Shown one piece after another: positions 39,341-49,662 of a stretch of 64,000 bases of DNA. Made by a program: the position numbers and the translations under genes. This DNA is from Zooshikella ganghwensis DSM 15267 (GTDB lineage: Bacteria; Pseudomonadota; Gammaproteobacteria; Pseudomonadales; Zooshikellaceae), in the NCBI RefSeq assembly GCF_000428585.1, contig NZ_AUAF01000010.1:20885-84884 (forward strand), given 5' to 3'. The notes beneath the pieces were generated by a model, which did not search any database, had not been told where the DNA came from, and saw nothing but the letters and a program-made list of their open reading frames with translations. The first letter of the stretch is position 1. Every line of letters starts with the position of its first letter.

Positions 39341-40606
39341 ATGTCCGAGGACTTGAGAACCGCTGCACTGGAGTATCACGCTAATCCTAAACCAGGAAAA
39401 ATCAGTATTGAGCTTACAAAACCTGCCGAAACTGCACGACACTTAGCGCTTGCCTATAGCCCTGGTGTTGCAGAGCCCGTTCGTGAAATTGCGAAAGACC
39501 CAGAAAATGCTTACAAATACACTGCTAAAGGTAACTTAGTTGCAGTTATTAGTAATGGCTCGGCTATTTTAGGCTTAGGTAATTTGGGGGCTTTGCCTAG
39601 TAAGCCCGTAATGGAAGGAAAAAGCTTATTGTTTAAGCGCTTTGCAGGCATAAACTCCATCGACATTGAGGTTGACTCTGAAAGCCCACAAGCGTTTATC
39701 GACACAGTAAAGCGAATTGCTATTAGTTTTGGAGGCATTAACTTAGAAGATATCAAGGCCCCAGAGTGTTTTGATATTGAGCGTGAGTTAATCGAACTTT
39801 GCTCTATTCCGGTGTTTCATGATGATCAGCATGGAACAGCTATTGTTACAGCAGCAGGCATGTTGAATGCACTGGAGCTAGCTGGTAAGTCTATAAGTGA
39901 TGTATCTATGGTTTGCTTAGGGGCAGGAGCTGCAGCGATTGCTTGTTGCAAGCTTCTTATTTCTTGTGGCATGAAGCCTGAGAATATTTACATGCTTGAC
40001 CGAAAAGGCGTTATTCACAGTGGCCGGCATGATCTAAACCAGTATAAAGCTGCTTTTGCTAATGAAACGTCGAAACGTACACTTGATGATGCTATTGAAG
40101 GTGCTGATGTCTTTTTGGGGCTTTCTGGGCCTAACTTATTATCGCCTGAGCAACTGAAAAAAATGGCGCCTAACCCCATTGTGTTTGCCTGCTCAAACCC
40201 TGACCCAGAAATCAAGCCTGAACTTGCACTCTCTGTTCGTGATGATGTCATTATGGCTACAGGGCGCTCTGATTACCCTAACCAGGTAAACAATGTATTA
40301 GGGTTTCCCTTTATTTTCCGTGGTGCGCTGGATGTTAGAGCGACAGTGATCAATGAAGAGATGAAGCTGGCGGCTGTTCATGCCTTGAAAGATCTGGCGA
40401 AAGAGCCTGTTCCTGAGGATGTTATTAATGCTTATGGTGGCAAGTCGCTCAGCTTTGGCCGTGACTATATTATTCCAAAGCCTATGGATGTCAGGCTGCT
40501 TGGAGTAGTATCTGCCGCTGTTGCCAAAGCAGCTGTAGACAGTGGGGCAGCCAAACTTGTATACCCGGATCACTATCCTCTTCAGGCTATTGAAGATATT
40601 AAGTAA
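39341..40606 (+). CDS. Malic enzyme, short form without phosphotransacetylase domain
   Basis: The 421-residue protein oxidatively decarboxylates malate to pyruvate with NAD(P). It has the malic N-terminal domain (YSPGVAEPVREIA), the active-site lysine/tyrosine region and the nucleotide-binding motif CLGAGAAAIACCKLL, then ACSNPDPEI. It lacks the C-terminal PTA-like domain of long MaeB proteins and so resembles the short enzyme found beside PBP1a in Pseudomonas. ATG 39341 (MSEDLRTAALEYH) is preferred to the in-frame ATG at 39326. Confidence 0.94.
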   Translation: MSEDLRTAALEYHANPKPGKISIELTKPAETARHLALAYSPGVAEPVREIAKDPENAYKYTAKGNLVAVISNGSAILGLGNLGALPSKPVMEGKSLLFKRFAGINSIDIEVDSESPQAFIDTVKRIAISFGGINLEDIKAPECFDIERELIELCSIPVFHDDQHGTAIVTAAGMLNALELAGKSISDVSMVCLGAGAAAIACCKLLISCGMKPENIYMLDRKGVIHSGRHDLNQYKAAFANETSKRTLDDAIEGADVFLGLSGPNLLSPEQLKKMAPNPIVFACSNPDPEIKPELALSVRDDVIMATGRSDYPNQVNNVLGFPFIFRGALDVRATVINEEMKLAAVHALKDLAKEPVPEDVINAYGGKSLSFGRDYIIPKPMDVRLLGVVSAAVAKAAVDSGAAKLVYPDHYPLQAIEDIK

Positions 40607-40670
40607 CTTTCATCTCAAGTCGCTTTCATTGATGTAATTACACAAATCTAACTAGCTGAAGCAAATACAC

Positions 40671-40698
40671 AAAAAAGGCACCACATGGTGCCTTTTTA
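40671..40698. terminator. Bidirectional terminator between malic enzyme and PBP1a genes
   Basis: A perfect palindromic stem (AGGCACCA with TGGTGCCT) has an A-run on one side and a T-run on the other, between convergent genes. Confidence 0.92.
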
Positions 40699-40753
40699 TT
40701 TTTTATATTGTAGTGAGGGTCAATTTAATTAGTGGCGAAGATGACACCTTTCA

Positions 40754-43156
40754 CTAGAAAATTTCCTCTGTTTTGAGTGCATCATCATTAATACTTGGCA
40801 TCGCTACAGATGGGTCATACTCAGGTGCATTTTCTTTTAAGAATATTTCGAACATAGCTCCAGGTGTTCCTGCCGCTACAGCCATACCTGTTTCTGGGTC
40901 AACACGAACACGCACTAAACCATCAGGTTGTGGCAGAGGGTGCTCAGGCTTGCCGGCCAATGCTTCCCCCATAAAACGTATCCAGACGGGCAGTGCAGCT
41001 GTACCACCGTATTCTCTTCTACCAAGGGTTTTAGGTTGATCAAACCCAACCCAAACAGAGGTTGCAACATCGGTGTTAAAACCGGAGAACCAGGCATCTT
41101 TCTGGTCATTCGTCGTACCTGTTTTTCCTCCCAGATCACTACGTTTTAGTGCGAGTGCTCGGCGCCCTGTGCCATGCTTTATGACGTCTTGCAAAATGGT
41201 ATACATAATGTAATTAGCTCTTGGGTCCATAATTTGCTGTGCGGGATAAAAGCTAGAGCCATCATCATCTGTTACCAAAAGTTCTGCTTCATCTGTTACC
41301 TTTGAAGGGTCTGGTGAGGGCTGGCAAGTCTTACAGACTTTATAGGGAGTTGCCTGGTACACTGTTTCATCTAGGTGATCAATACGACTGATAAAGTAAG
41401 GCTTTACTTGATAACCACCATTAGCAAGGGCTGCATAGCCTGTTGCAAGTTCCATTGGGGTAAAGTCAGCAGCCCCTAATGCTAACGACAGATTGGGGAC
41501 CAGCTTTTTCTCATCAAAGCCAAAACGAGTTACATAACTAATGGCTTTGTCAACGCCCATAGCTTGCAAGAGCCTGATAGACACAAGATTACGAGATAAG
41601 TAAAGTGCTTTTCGTAGTCGTGTTGGGCCAAAGAATTTACCCCCCGCATTTTCCGGACGCCAAACTTTCAAATTAGCATCAGGCATGACGATTGGAGCAT
41701 CATTAATGGTTGTTGCAGCAGTAAAGCCATTTTCTAAACCAGCACTGTAAATAAATGGCTTGAAGTTGGAGCCCACTTGTCGTGCAGCTTGCGCTGCTCG
41801 GTTGAACTTGCTGTGACTATAATCAAACCCTCCAACAACAGCAATAACAGCACCATCTTTGGGGTTAAGAGATACCAAAGCGCCTTGAACTTTAGGTATA
41901 TGTCCAAGCTCATAAGTATCTTTTCCTTTGGGTTTAAATAGTCTGATCAGGTCGCCAATATTTACTACCTCGGCGGGTGATTTAGGCTGTGGCCCTAAAG
42001 AATTGACACTACGATAGCGGCGTGCCCATTTCAGTCCTTCCCAGCTCACACTGGCTGGTCCATGTTTCATCATTACGTCAATCGCATCTGGGCTAACATG
42101 AGTTACTATGGCTGGCTCTAAATTACCAACAATAGACGTTTGCTTAAGCTCTTTTTGCCATGCTTCTTCGTCAAACTCCGTGGGAGGTAGTTGTTTCTCA
42201 GGTCCTCTATAGCCATGGCGCTGTTCATACTCTAATAAACCCAGATGAATGGCTTCCTGTGCTGCATTTTGTAGCTTACTGGATACGGTAGTGTAAACCG
42301 TGTAGCCATCAGTATAAGCATTTGGCCCAAAGCGCTCGACCATTTCCTGGCGAACCATTTCTGCCAAGTAGGGAGCATCTAACTCAATTTTCAAGCCATG
42401 GTAGCTGGCAGTGATAGGTTCTGCGACAGCTGAGTCATACTCATCTTGGCTTATAAAACTGAGGTAGTGCATACGGCCTAAAATCCAGTTACGGCGCTCA
42501 AGTGCTCGTTCTGGATTAACTATAGGGTTATATGCAGAAGGTGCCTTAGGTAAACCTGCAATCATTGCAAATTGAGCTAAACTGAGTTGATCAATGGGTT
42601 TGCCATAATAAACTTGAGCCGCGGCGGCAATACCATAAGCTCGGTTACCCAGGTAGATCTTATTCATGTAAAGCTCAATGATATCGCCTTTGCTGAGTTC
42701 TTTTTCGATTTGAAGGGCAAGCAGGATTTCATTGAACTTACGGGAGAACACCCGTTCCCGACTAAGGAAGAAGTTACGGGCAACCTGCATGGTGATGGTA
42801 CTACCACCTGACTGGATGGCGCCGCTTTTTAGAAGCTGAGCAACGGCTCGACCAAGGCCTTTGGGGTCAACACCGTTGTGTGAAAAGAAGCGGTTGTCCT
42901 CTGCGGCGACAAACGCATTGATCATTTGTTTGGGGGTATCTTCAAAAGCAATAGGTGCACGCCGTTGCTCGCCAAACTCGCCAATCAGTTTGTTGTCGCT
43001 TGAGTATATCCGTAATGGGGTTTGCAAATTAATGTCACGTAAACTTTCAACTGATGGCAATGCTGGGCTAAGGTATAGGTATACACTCGTCAAAATGAGG
43101 AATGTGCCACATATTAAGAGAAAAGTGGTCCAAATAAAAAATCTGATCAGTGTCAC
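40754..43156 (-). CDS. mrcA: Class A penicillin-binding protein 1A
   Basis: The 800-residue protein has one N-terminal transmembrane segment, then a GT51 glycosyltransferase domain (catalytic Glu in AAEDNRFFSHNGVD; GGSTITMQVARNFFLSRER) and a transpeptidase domain. The latter has SxxK (GSNFKPFIYS), SxN (SRN) and KTGT (GGKTGTTNDQKDAWFSG). An OB-like insert lies between. It polymerises and cross-links peptidoglycan. It is divergent from pilM, the same arrangement as ponA-pilM in Pseudomonas. Confidence 0.96.
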   Translation of the reverse strand: MTLIRFFIWTTFLLICGTFLILTSVYLYLSPALPSVESLRDINLQTPLRIYSSDNKLIGEFGEQRRAPIAFEDTPKQMINAFVAAEDNRFFSHNGVDPKGLGRAVAQLLKSGAIQSGGSTITMQVARNFFLSRERVFSRKFNEILLALQIEKELSKGDIIELYMNKIYLGNRAYGIAAAAQVYYGKPIDQLSLAQFAMIAGLPKAPSAYNPIVNPERALERRNWILGRMHYLSFISQDEYDSAVAEPITASYHGLKIELDAPYLAEMVRQEMVERFGPNAYTDGYTVYTTVSSKLQNAAQEAIHLGLLEYEQRHGYRGPEKQLPPTEFDEEAWQKELKQTSIVGNLEPAIVTHVSPDAIDVMMKHGPASVSWEGLKWARRYRSVNSLGPQPKSPAEVVNIGDLIRLFKPKGKDTYELGHIPKVQGALVSLNPKDGAVIAVVGGFDYSHSKFNRAAQAARQVGSNFKPFIYSAGLENGFTAATTINDAPIVMPDANLKVWRPENAGGKFFGPTRLRKALYLSRNLVSIRLLQAMGVDKAISYVTRFGFDEKKLVPNLSLALGAADFTPMELATGYAALANGGYQVKPYFISRIDHLDETVYQATPYKVCKTCQPSPDPSKVTDEAELLVTDDDGSSFYPAQQIMDPRANYIMYTILQDVIKHGTGRRALALKRSDLGGKTGTTNDQKDAWFSGFNTDVATSVWVGFDQPKTLGRREYGGTAALPVWIRFMGEALAGKPEHPLPQPDGLVRVRVDPETGMAVAAGTPGAMFEIFLKENAPEYDPSVAMPSINDDALKTEEIF

Positions 43157-43277
43157 AGTATTCCTCGTTTTTTTCTAGACATATTAAGGAGTTAGCGAAG
43201 TGGTTAATCAATTTTGCATTGTTTTAGTATCGATTATAAGGACTTTTTTTGCATTTCACATAATTGCGCGAATGTAA

Positions 43278-44407
<1,130 letters not shown>

Positions 44408-44408
<1 letters not shown>

Positions 44409-44974
44409 TGGCAAAAATTAACCTTCTTCCATGGCGGGAAAAGCGAAGAGAAGAGCGGAAAAAACACTTTGTCACAGCATTGGCAATAACGGTTGCAGTG
44501 GCTGCAGGGCTTGTATTTTTAGGGGACCGACAGATCAATGGTGCTATTTCAAACCAGCAGGGGCGTAACGAGTTTCTGAAAAAAGAAATTGCTGCACTGG
44601 ATACTAAAATAGCTGAAATTAAAGAGCTGAAAAAAAGGCGAGAACAGCTACTTGAACGGATGAATGTAATCAAGCGTCTGCAAGGTGACCGACCGATTAT
44701 TGTTCGGGTGTTTGATGAGCTTGTACGAGTAATACCCGATGGCGTGTTTTTTAATCACTTAGTACTTGCGGGTGATAGACTCTCGATTACTGGGGTTGCC
44801 GAGTCTAATAATCGTGTTTCAACCCTGATGCGTCAGTTTGATAGCTCTAAATGGTTTAAAGAGCCTAATTTAGCCTCTGTAAAAAGAAATCCAGCGAATC
44901 AATCTATGAACAACTTTGTAATGGCGGTGTTGAAGACAACACCTGAAGCTGACAAAAAAGATAAGGAGGAGTAA
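44408..44974 (+). CDS. pilN: Type IV pilus alignment protein PilN
   Basis: The 188-residue bitopic inner-membrane protein begins with the highly conserved PilM-binding peptide INLLPWREKRRE, followed by one transmembrane helix (ALAITVAVAAGLVFLG), a coiled coil and a ferredoxin-like periplasmic domain. Start overlaps pilM end. Confidence 0.95.
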
Positions 44975-44976
44975 CC

Positions 44977-45582
44977 ATGAGTGTTGCTGATTCCTTTAAA
45001 AATATAAATGAACTTGATCTTGAAAATGTTGGAGCGTGGCCAGCACCTATAAAAATTGTTGTAGCAATTATTCTATTTGGTGGTGTGCTTTTTTTAGGCT
45101 ATAAATTTCATTTAGAAGAATTAAATAATCAATACGAAACAGTTCAAAAAGAAGAAGATCAGTTAAAAGAACAGTTTAAAATAAAAGCCTTTCAGGCCGC
45201 AAACCTAGATGCTTACAAAGAGCAAATGGTTGAAATGGAACGCACGTTAGGGGATTTAGTTAAACAGCTGCCTACAGATACAGAAGTTCCTGGTCTTTTA
45301 GAAGACATTAGCCGTGCAGGTTTAAGAAGTGGTCTATACTTTAATTCAATTGACTTGCAAGCGGAAATTACCAAAGAGTTTTATATTGAGCTTCCAATTC
45401 AAATAAATGTACAGGGTAATTATCACGATTTAGGTAATTTTGTGAGTGCTGTTGCTAGCTTATCAAGAATTGTTACATTGCATAATTTTGATATAAAGCC
45501 ACAGCCAAATAATGCTGAAATTCTGACGATGAGTATTATTGCTAAGACTTATCGTTATAACGATAAGACAGAAGGAAACTAG
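44977..45582 (+). CDS. pilO: Type IV pilus alignment protein PilO
   Basis: The 201-residue inner-membrane protein has a short cytoplasmic N-terminus, one transmembrane helix (VVAIILFGGVLFLGY), a coiled coil and a C-terminal ferredoxin-like domain (FSAVASL-type end). It pairs with PilN. It starts two bases after the pilN stop with GGAGGA just upstream. Confidence 0.94.
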   Translation: MSVADSFKNINELDLENVGAWPAPIKIVVAIILFGGVLFLGYKFHLEELNNQYETVQKEEDQLKEQFKIKAFQAANLDAYKEQMVEMERTLGDLVKQLPTDTEVPGLLEDISRAGLRSGLYFNSIDLQAEITKEFYIELPIQINVQGNYHDLGNFVSAVASLSRIVTLHNFDIKPQPNNAEILTMSIIAKTYRYNDKTEGN

Positions 45583-45591
45583 GGGCTGGAT

Positions 45592-46119
45592 ATGAGCGGT
45601 TACACAAAAGTTTCCCTGGTAGCGTTATTAAGCAGTGCTGTGATACTGGCTGGTTGTACGAGTAGGGAGTATGAAGATTTACAATCTTTTATGGATGAAG
45701 TAAGAGCAAGACCAAAAGGAAATATACCCCCTATTCCAATTGTTAAACCTTATGAAGCATTCACTTATAGTGCATCGGGTTTACGTAGTCCTTTTATTGC
45801 CCCTATTGAGGTGGCTGAAAATGAAGAGCAGCAAGACTCTTCAGTAAAACCAGATTTTAACCGTCCAAAACAGTACTTGGAAAATTATGGTATAGAAACA
45901 TTCCAGATGGTTGGCAGTATTAGTAATGATGATGGTTTTTGGGCTTTGATTCGTGGGGGGGGAGGTGTCCACCGAGTTAAAGAGGGAGATTACTTAGGAC
46001 GAAATCACGGCAAAATTATTTCAATTTCGGAGACAGAAATAAAAGTAACTGAAATCGTCCCAAGTGGTAAAGATAAGTGGGTAGAACGCCCTAGAACAAT
46101 TGCGTTAAATGAAGGGTAG
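45592..46119 (+). CDS. pilP: Type IV pilus lipoprotein PilP
   Basis: The 175-residue lipoprotein has signal peptide and lipobox VILAGC, a flexible Pro-rich linker that binds PilN/O, and a beta-sandwich C-terminal domain (FQMVGSI, VHRVKEGDYLGRNHGKI) that contacts PilQ. It is followed by an unusual 268-base gap before pilQ. Confidence 0.94.
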   Translation: MSGYTKVSLVALLSSAVILAGCTSREYEDLQSFMDEVRARPKGNIPPIPIVKPYEAFTYSASGLRSPFIAPIEVAENEEQQDSSVKPDFNRPKQYLENYGIETFQMVGSISNDDGFWALIRGGGGVHRVKEGDYLGRNHGKIISISETEIKVTEIVPSGKDKWVERPRTIALNEG

Positions 46120-46387
46120 GCCATTAAAGCACATCTTTGGGGGAAGTCTGTTTTATTCAATTCGCTGCTTCCAGTGCTGGCTGCGCTAACTTTACACAGT
46201 AATGTGTAAGGCATGGATTCGCCCGCCTTTAAGGACTGGCTTTTAAACATTAATGCATATTTTTTTATTAAAACTATGCTGGCGATGGTGGAATGAATTC
46301 GCTTATTTATTAATGTTGAGCTGCTCTGGTTAAGGCTATTCAAGACTCAGTGATAATCGTGGTATTCAATAACATTGGTGGGTAAGT
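46120..46387. other. 268-base intergenic gap inside the pil operon
   Basis: No convincing gene is present. An inverted repeat AACATTAAT/ATTAATGTT (46246-46254 with 46309-46317) is the only structure noticed. In related genomes pilP and pilQ are nearly contiguous, so this spacer may carry a separate pilQ promoter or a degraded insertion. Confidence 0.4.
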
Positions 46388-48493
46388 ATGAACACCATAC
46401 GCTTAAAAAAAGCTGGTTTGGCAATAGCCACTGTTTTGGCTTTCAACTCCTGGCAGGTGTTGGCATCAGTCATTACAGATTTGGATGTAGCATCTCTTCC
46501 GGGGGAAAAAGTTGAATTAAAACTGCAATTTGATGGTGCAGTACCAACACCAAAAGGCTACACAGTAGAACGCCCTGCAAGAATTTCTATAGATTTACCT
46601 GGCACACAAAGTGCGCTAGCAAAGAAATTTAACGAAATTGGTTTTGGTAATACAAAAAGTATTACGGTTTTAGAGACAAAAGACAAAACACGCCTAGTCG
46701 TTAATTTAAACCAGCCGGCTAAATATGCGACGCGGATTGACGGGAATAATTTATATATTTTAATAGGAACGGATGGCCAGGATCTAGCTGCGGTGCAGCA
46801 GACCTCGCGATCAGGTTCTCAAGCAACATATACACAGACTCCACCTGCTGTTAGTAATAAGCAGGCTCGAAAAAAGCTATATAACAGGAACGTCAAGGCA
46901 ATTAGTAGCATTGACTTTGAGCGTGGTACAGAAGGTGAAGGTAATATCATTATTCAATTATCAAACCCTAATGTGCCGTTAGACATGAACGATCAGGGGG
47001 GACGAATTCGTCTTGAGTTTCCTGAAACGCAAATTCCAGCGAATTTACGTAATCGGTTAGATGTAGTAGATTTTGCAACGCCTGTTCATTACATTGATGC
47101 CACAGTAGAACGTGGTCACGCGGTAGTTACTATTGAACCTGAAGGTGAGTATGATTATTTAGCTTACCAAACGGATAATACGTTGACTATTAGTGTTAAG
47201 TCTCTGACAGCTAAAGAAGTAGAACAATTAAGAAGAGACCGAGCGCTATATACCGGTGAAAAACTCTCTCTCAATTTCCAAAATATTGATGTGCGTTCAG
47301 TGCTTCAGTTGATAGCTGACTTTACGGATTTAAACTTGGTTGCAAGTGATACTGTTGGAGGTGATATTACACTGCGTCTGCAAAATGTTCCCTGGGACCA
47401 GGCGCTTGACCTGGTATTGAAAGCAAAAGGCTTAGATAAACGACAGGTTGGTAATGTGTTAATGGTTGCCCCTGCGGAAGAAATCGCTGCTCGAGAAAAA
47501 CAAGAGTTGGAAAATAACCAGCAAATTGAAGAGCTTGCTCCAACATATACAGAGTTAGTGCAAATTAATTATGCTGATGCAAATGAAATAGCGGGCATTC
47601 TTCAAGGTTCTGGAGAGGGCGGAGTGCAGTTACTCTCTGAGAGAGGTACAGTGCAGGTTGTTAACCGTACTAATAGTCTTTTAATAAAAGATACTCGAGT
47701 CAAGCTAGATGAATTAAGAGATTTGCTTACAAAAATAGATATTCCTGTCAAGCAGGTGATGATTGAAGCTAGGATTGTTACTGCAGATGTTGATGTATCA
47801 AGTGACTTAGGGATTGATTGGAGTGGTGGTAAGATAAAGAAAGGCGGCAAATGGCGTTTAGGTGGTAGCGGAGACGATAATACTACAGGCTCATCAACGC
47901 CAGGTAATGCAAGTTTGGTGAACTTGCCTCTTTCTCCTGCTACGAGCACATTTAGTATTGGTTTTGTGTCTAATAGTGCCATATTGAATTTAGAGTTGAG
48001 TGCTATTGAGTCTGAAAATAAAGGAGAGTTAATTTCTCAACCTAAAGTTTTAACTCAAGATAAGCAAACGGCTAGGATAGAAACAGGCCAGGAAGTTCCA
48101 TACCAAGAAGCAAGTTCTAGTGGTGCGACATCAACCTCCTTTAAAAAAGCAGTACTATCTCTTGAGGTCACTCCACAAATTACACCTGATGGGCATATAT
48201 CACTTAAAGTTGATGTTACGAAAGATGCAGTTGCAGAAACAGAGTTTAATGGCGCTCCTGCTATTGATACCAATGAAGTTAATACAACAGTATTAGTACC
48301 TAATGGTGAAACCTTAGTGTTAGGTGGAGTGTTTGAAGAAACAAACAGGCAAGTAAATAGCAAAGTACCTTTTTTAGGGGATTTGCCTGCAATAGGTCGG
48401 CTTTTCCGCAGAACTACGGATAATAATAAGAAAGAAGAACTACTGATTTTCATTACACCTAAAATTGTTGATAATGCGTTAACCCAACGTTAA
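46388..48493 (+). CDS. pilQ: Type IV pilus secretin PilQ
   Basis: The 701-residue outer-membrane secretin has a signal peptide, two AMIN domains (about 30-120 and 160-270), a secretin/TonB short N-terminal domain (LSLNFQNIDVRSVLQLIADF), N1-type domain and the C-terminal secretin domain with VPFLGDLPAIGRLFR and LLIFITPKIV. It forms the pilus exit channel. AGGAACG-type upstream sequence is weak; GGTGGGTAAGT precedes the ATG. Confidence 0.96.
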   Translation: MNTIRLKKAGLAIATVLAFNSWQVLASVITDLDVASLPGEKVELKLQFDGAVPTPKGYTVERPARISIDLPGTQSALAKKFNEIGFGNTKSITVLETKDKTRLVVNLNQPAKYATRIDGNNLYILIGTDGQDLAAVQQTSRSGSQATYTQTPPAVSNKQARKKLYNRNVKAISSIDFERGTEGEGNIIIQLSNPNVPLDMNDQGGRIRLEFPETQIPANLRNRLDVVDFATPVHYIDATVERGHAVVTIEPEGEYDYLAYQTDNTLTISVKSLTAKEVEQLRRDRALYTGEKLSLNFQNIDVRSVLQLIADFTDLNLVASDTVGGDITLRLQNVPWDQALDLVLKAKGLDKRQVGNVLMVAPAEEIAAREKQELENNQQIEELAPTYTELVQINYADANEIAGILQGSGEGGVQLLSERGTVQVVNRTNSLLIKDTRVKLDELRDLLTKIDIPVKQVMIEARIVTADVDVSSDLGIDWSGGKIKKGGKWRLGGSGDDNTTGSSTPGNASLVNLPLSPATSTFSIGFVSNSAILNLELSAIESENKGELISQPKVLTQDKQTARIETGQEVPYQEASSSGATSTSFKKAVLSLEVTPQITPDGHISLKVDVTKDAVAETEFNGAPAIDTNEVNTTVLVPNGETLVLGGVFEETNRQVNSKVPFLGDLPAIGRLFRRTTDNNKKEELLIFITPKIVDNALTQR

Positions 48494-48507
48494 TTGACAT
48501 GTAGGCC

Positions 48508-49023
48508 ATGATTAAAACGAGTATCTTTTTGGTTGGCCCGATGGGTGCTGGTAAAAGCACCATCGGGCGTTTGCTTTCTAAAGCACTTGATGTGGAATTC
48601 AAGGACTCTGATAGAGAAATAGAAGCACGAACAGGCGCTGATATTCCTTGGATTTTTGATGTAGAAGGTGAAGAAGGCTTTCGTGAGCGTGAATCTGCGA
48701 TGCTGGCAGAACTAACTCACGAAAATGGAATTATTTTAGCCACAGGGGGCGGTGCTGTTCTACGGGAAAAGAACCGTAGAATGCTACTGCAAAGTACAGG
48801 GACGGTTATTTATTTGTATACAAGTGTTGAGCAACAGCTTGCACGTACCTTTCGAGATAAGCGGCGTCCACTGTTACAAAATGAAAATCCTCAAGCCGTC
48901 TTAGCGAACTTAATGAAAATTCGTGATCCATTTTATAGGGAAGTGTCTGATTATATTATTACCACGGATAACAAAATTCCTCGGACAGTGGTTAATGAAA
49001 TTTGTCGTGTTATTCAACACTAG
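48508..49023 (+). CDS. aroK: Shikimate kinase
   Basis: The 171-residue protein has Walker [15 protein letters not shown], the shikimate-binding DSDREIE and GGGAVLR motifs, and the lid RDKRRPLLQ. It phosphorylates shikimate in aromatic amino-acid synthesis. It starts 14 bases after pilQ. Its usual downstream partner aroB is not present; a retron locus follows instead. Confidence 0.96.
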   Translation: MIKTSIFLVGPMGAGKSTIGRLLSKALDVEFKDSDREIEARTGADIPWIFDVEGEEGFRERESAMLAELTHENGIILATGGGAVLREKNRRMLLQSTGTVIYLYTSVEQQLARTFRDKRRPLLQNENPQAVLANLMKIRDPFYREVSDYIITTDNKIPRTVVNEICRVIQH

Positions 49024-49163
49024 ATGTGAATGTAACTACTTAGGGTGTAATGGTTGATAGGCTACTGAGTTTATGGGTAGCCTTTTTAGTTTTACTATAA
49101 CTGATGTATTTCTGCTTTTTTGTATAGTTTATGTATACTCACCAGCAACTTGTCTTATAATAG

Positions 49164-49192
49164 TTGCAGTCTATATTTTAAACTGGTATATA
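49164..49192 (+). promoter_or_regulatory. Promoter of the retron RNA
   Basis: TTGCAG (49164-49169) and TATATA (49187-49192) are exactly 17 bases apart. The predicted start, seven to eight bases later, is 49199-49200, which coincides with the first base of the a1 repeat of the retron RNA. Confidence 0.75.
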
Positions 49193-49199
49193 AACATTG

Positions 49200-49446
49200 T
49201 ACTTGCTGGTCATGATCTAGCTTGGTGGAAACACCGGAGCGGTGATGCGCCGTTCTTGCTTATTACTATGCACTGTACACAAGGAAGGCTATTTCAGGCT
49301 CGCTTTGCCACTATATACCGTTATGGTAACCAGCGACCTGAGCCAACCACGCAATCGCGGTTACGCTAGTTACCATAACGGTATATAGTGGCGCGATCCA
49401 GTGAGCCTTCCATGTCCCAAGTCATGAAGTAGATACACAGCAAGTA
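49200..49446 (+). ncRNA. Retron msr-msd RNA
   Basis: About 247 bases with the full logic of a retron RNA. The a1 arm TACTTGCTG (49200-49208) pairs perfectly with a2 CAGCAAGTA (49438-49446), extended by ATCTA/TAGAT (49215-49219 with 49430-49434). Directly after a1 comes AGC at 49219-49221, placing the candidate branching G at 49220. Two msr hairpins follow: GGTG-GAAA-CACC (49224-49235) and one around 49240-49252. The msd part has a perfect 24-bp stem (49307-49330 with 49369-49392) with a 38-base structured loop, enclosed by GGAAGGCT/AGCCTTCC (49283-49290 with 49404-49411). A retron-type RT gene ends the same locus downstream. This is read from sequence; no covariance search was run. Confidence 0.85.
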
Positions 49447-49447
49447 G

Positions 49448-49518
49448 AACCTAACAGTTTGACTGATAGCGTGTTGCTTTAAGTAAAGCATTGAGTCAAG
49501 TTGTTAGGTTTAATTTTA
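49448..49518 (+). terminator. Large hairpin after the retron RNA, possible terminator
   Basis: AACCTAACA (49448-49456) pairs with TGTTAGGTT (49502-49510), with further near-complementary bases inside and an inner TGCTTT/AAAGCA hairpin. It begins two bases after a2 and is followed by TTAATTTTA. It could end the RNA while letting some transcription through to the protein genes. Confidence 0.55.
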
Positions 49519-49662
49519 TCTCCACATAATGATTGAGCGTTAGATTATTCTCACAAGTATTAGTGAGTGTTTTTGTACTGCTAAATAACAGCCTTCGTAT
49601 ACTGGCTAAGCAAGTGATAAAAACTAAAATGGACAAGCCCGTAGTATTATAAAGGTGTTACC

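Noticed and set aside
46005..46343. 112-codon minus-strand ORF across the pilP end and the pil spacer
   Set aside because: Overlaps pilP coding; composition and lack of motifs suggest chance.
47602..48453. Two ORFs of 126 and 132 codons opposite pilQ
   Set aside because: Antisense to the conserved secretin domain with Ser/Leu-rich shadow composition; no ribosome sites.
49073..49369. 98-codon ORF between aroK and the retron genes
   Set aside because: It runs through the promoter, msr and half of the msd stem; no ribosome site or family resemblance. The RNA structure explains the region better.
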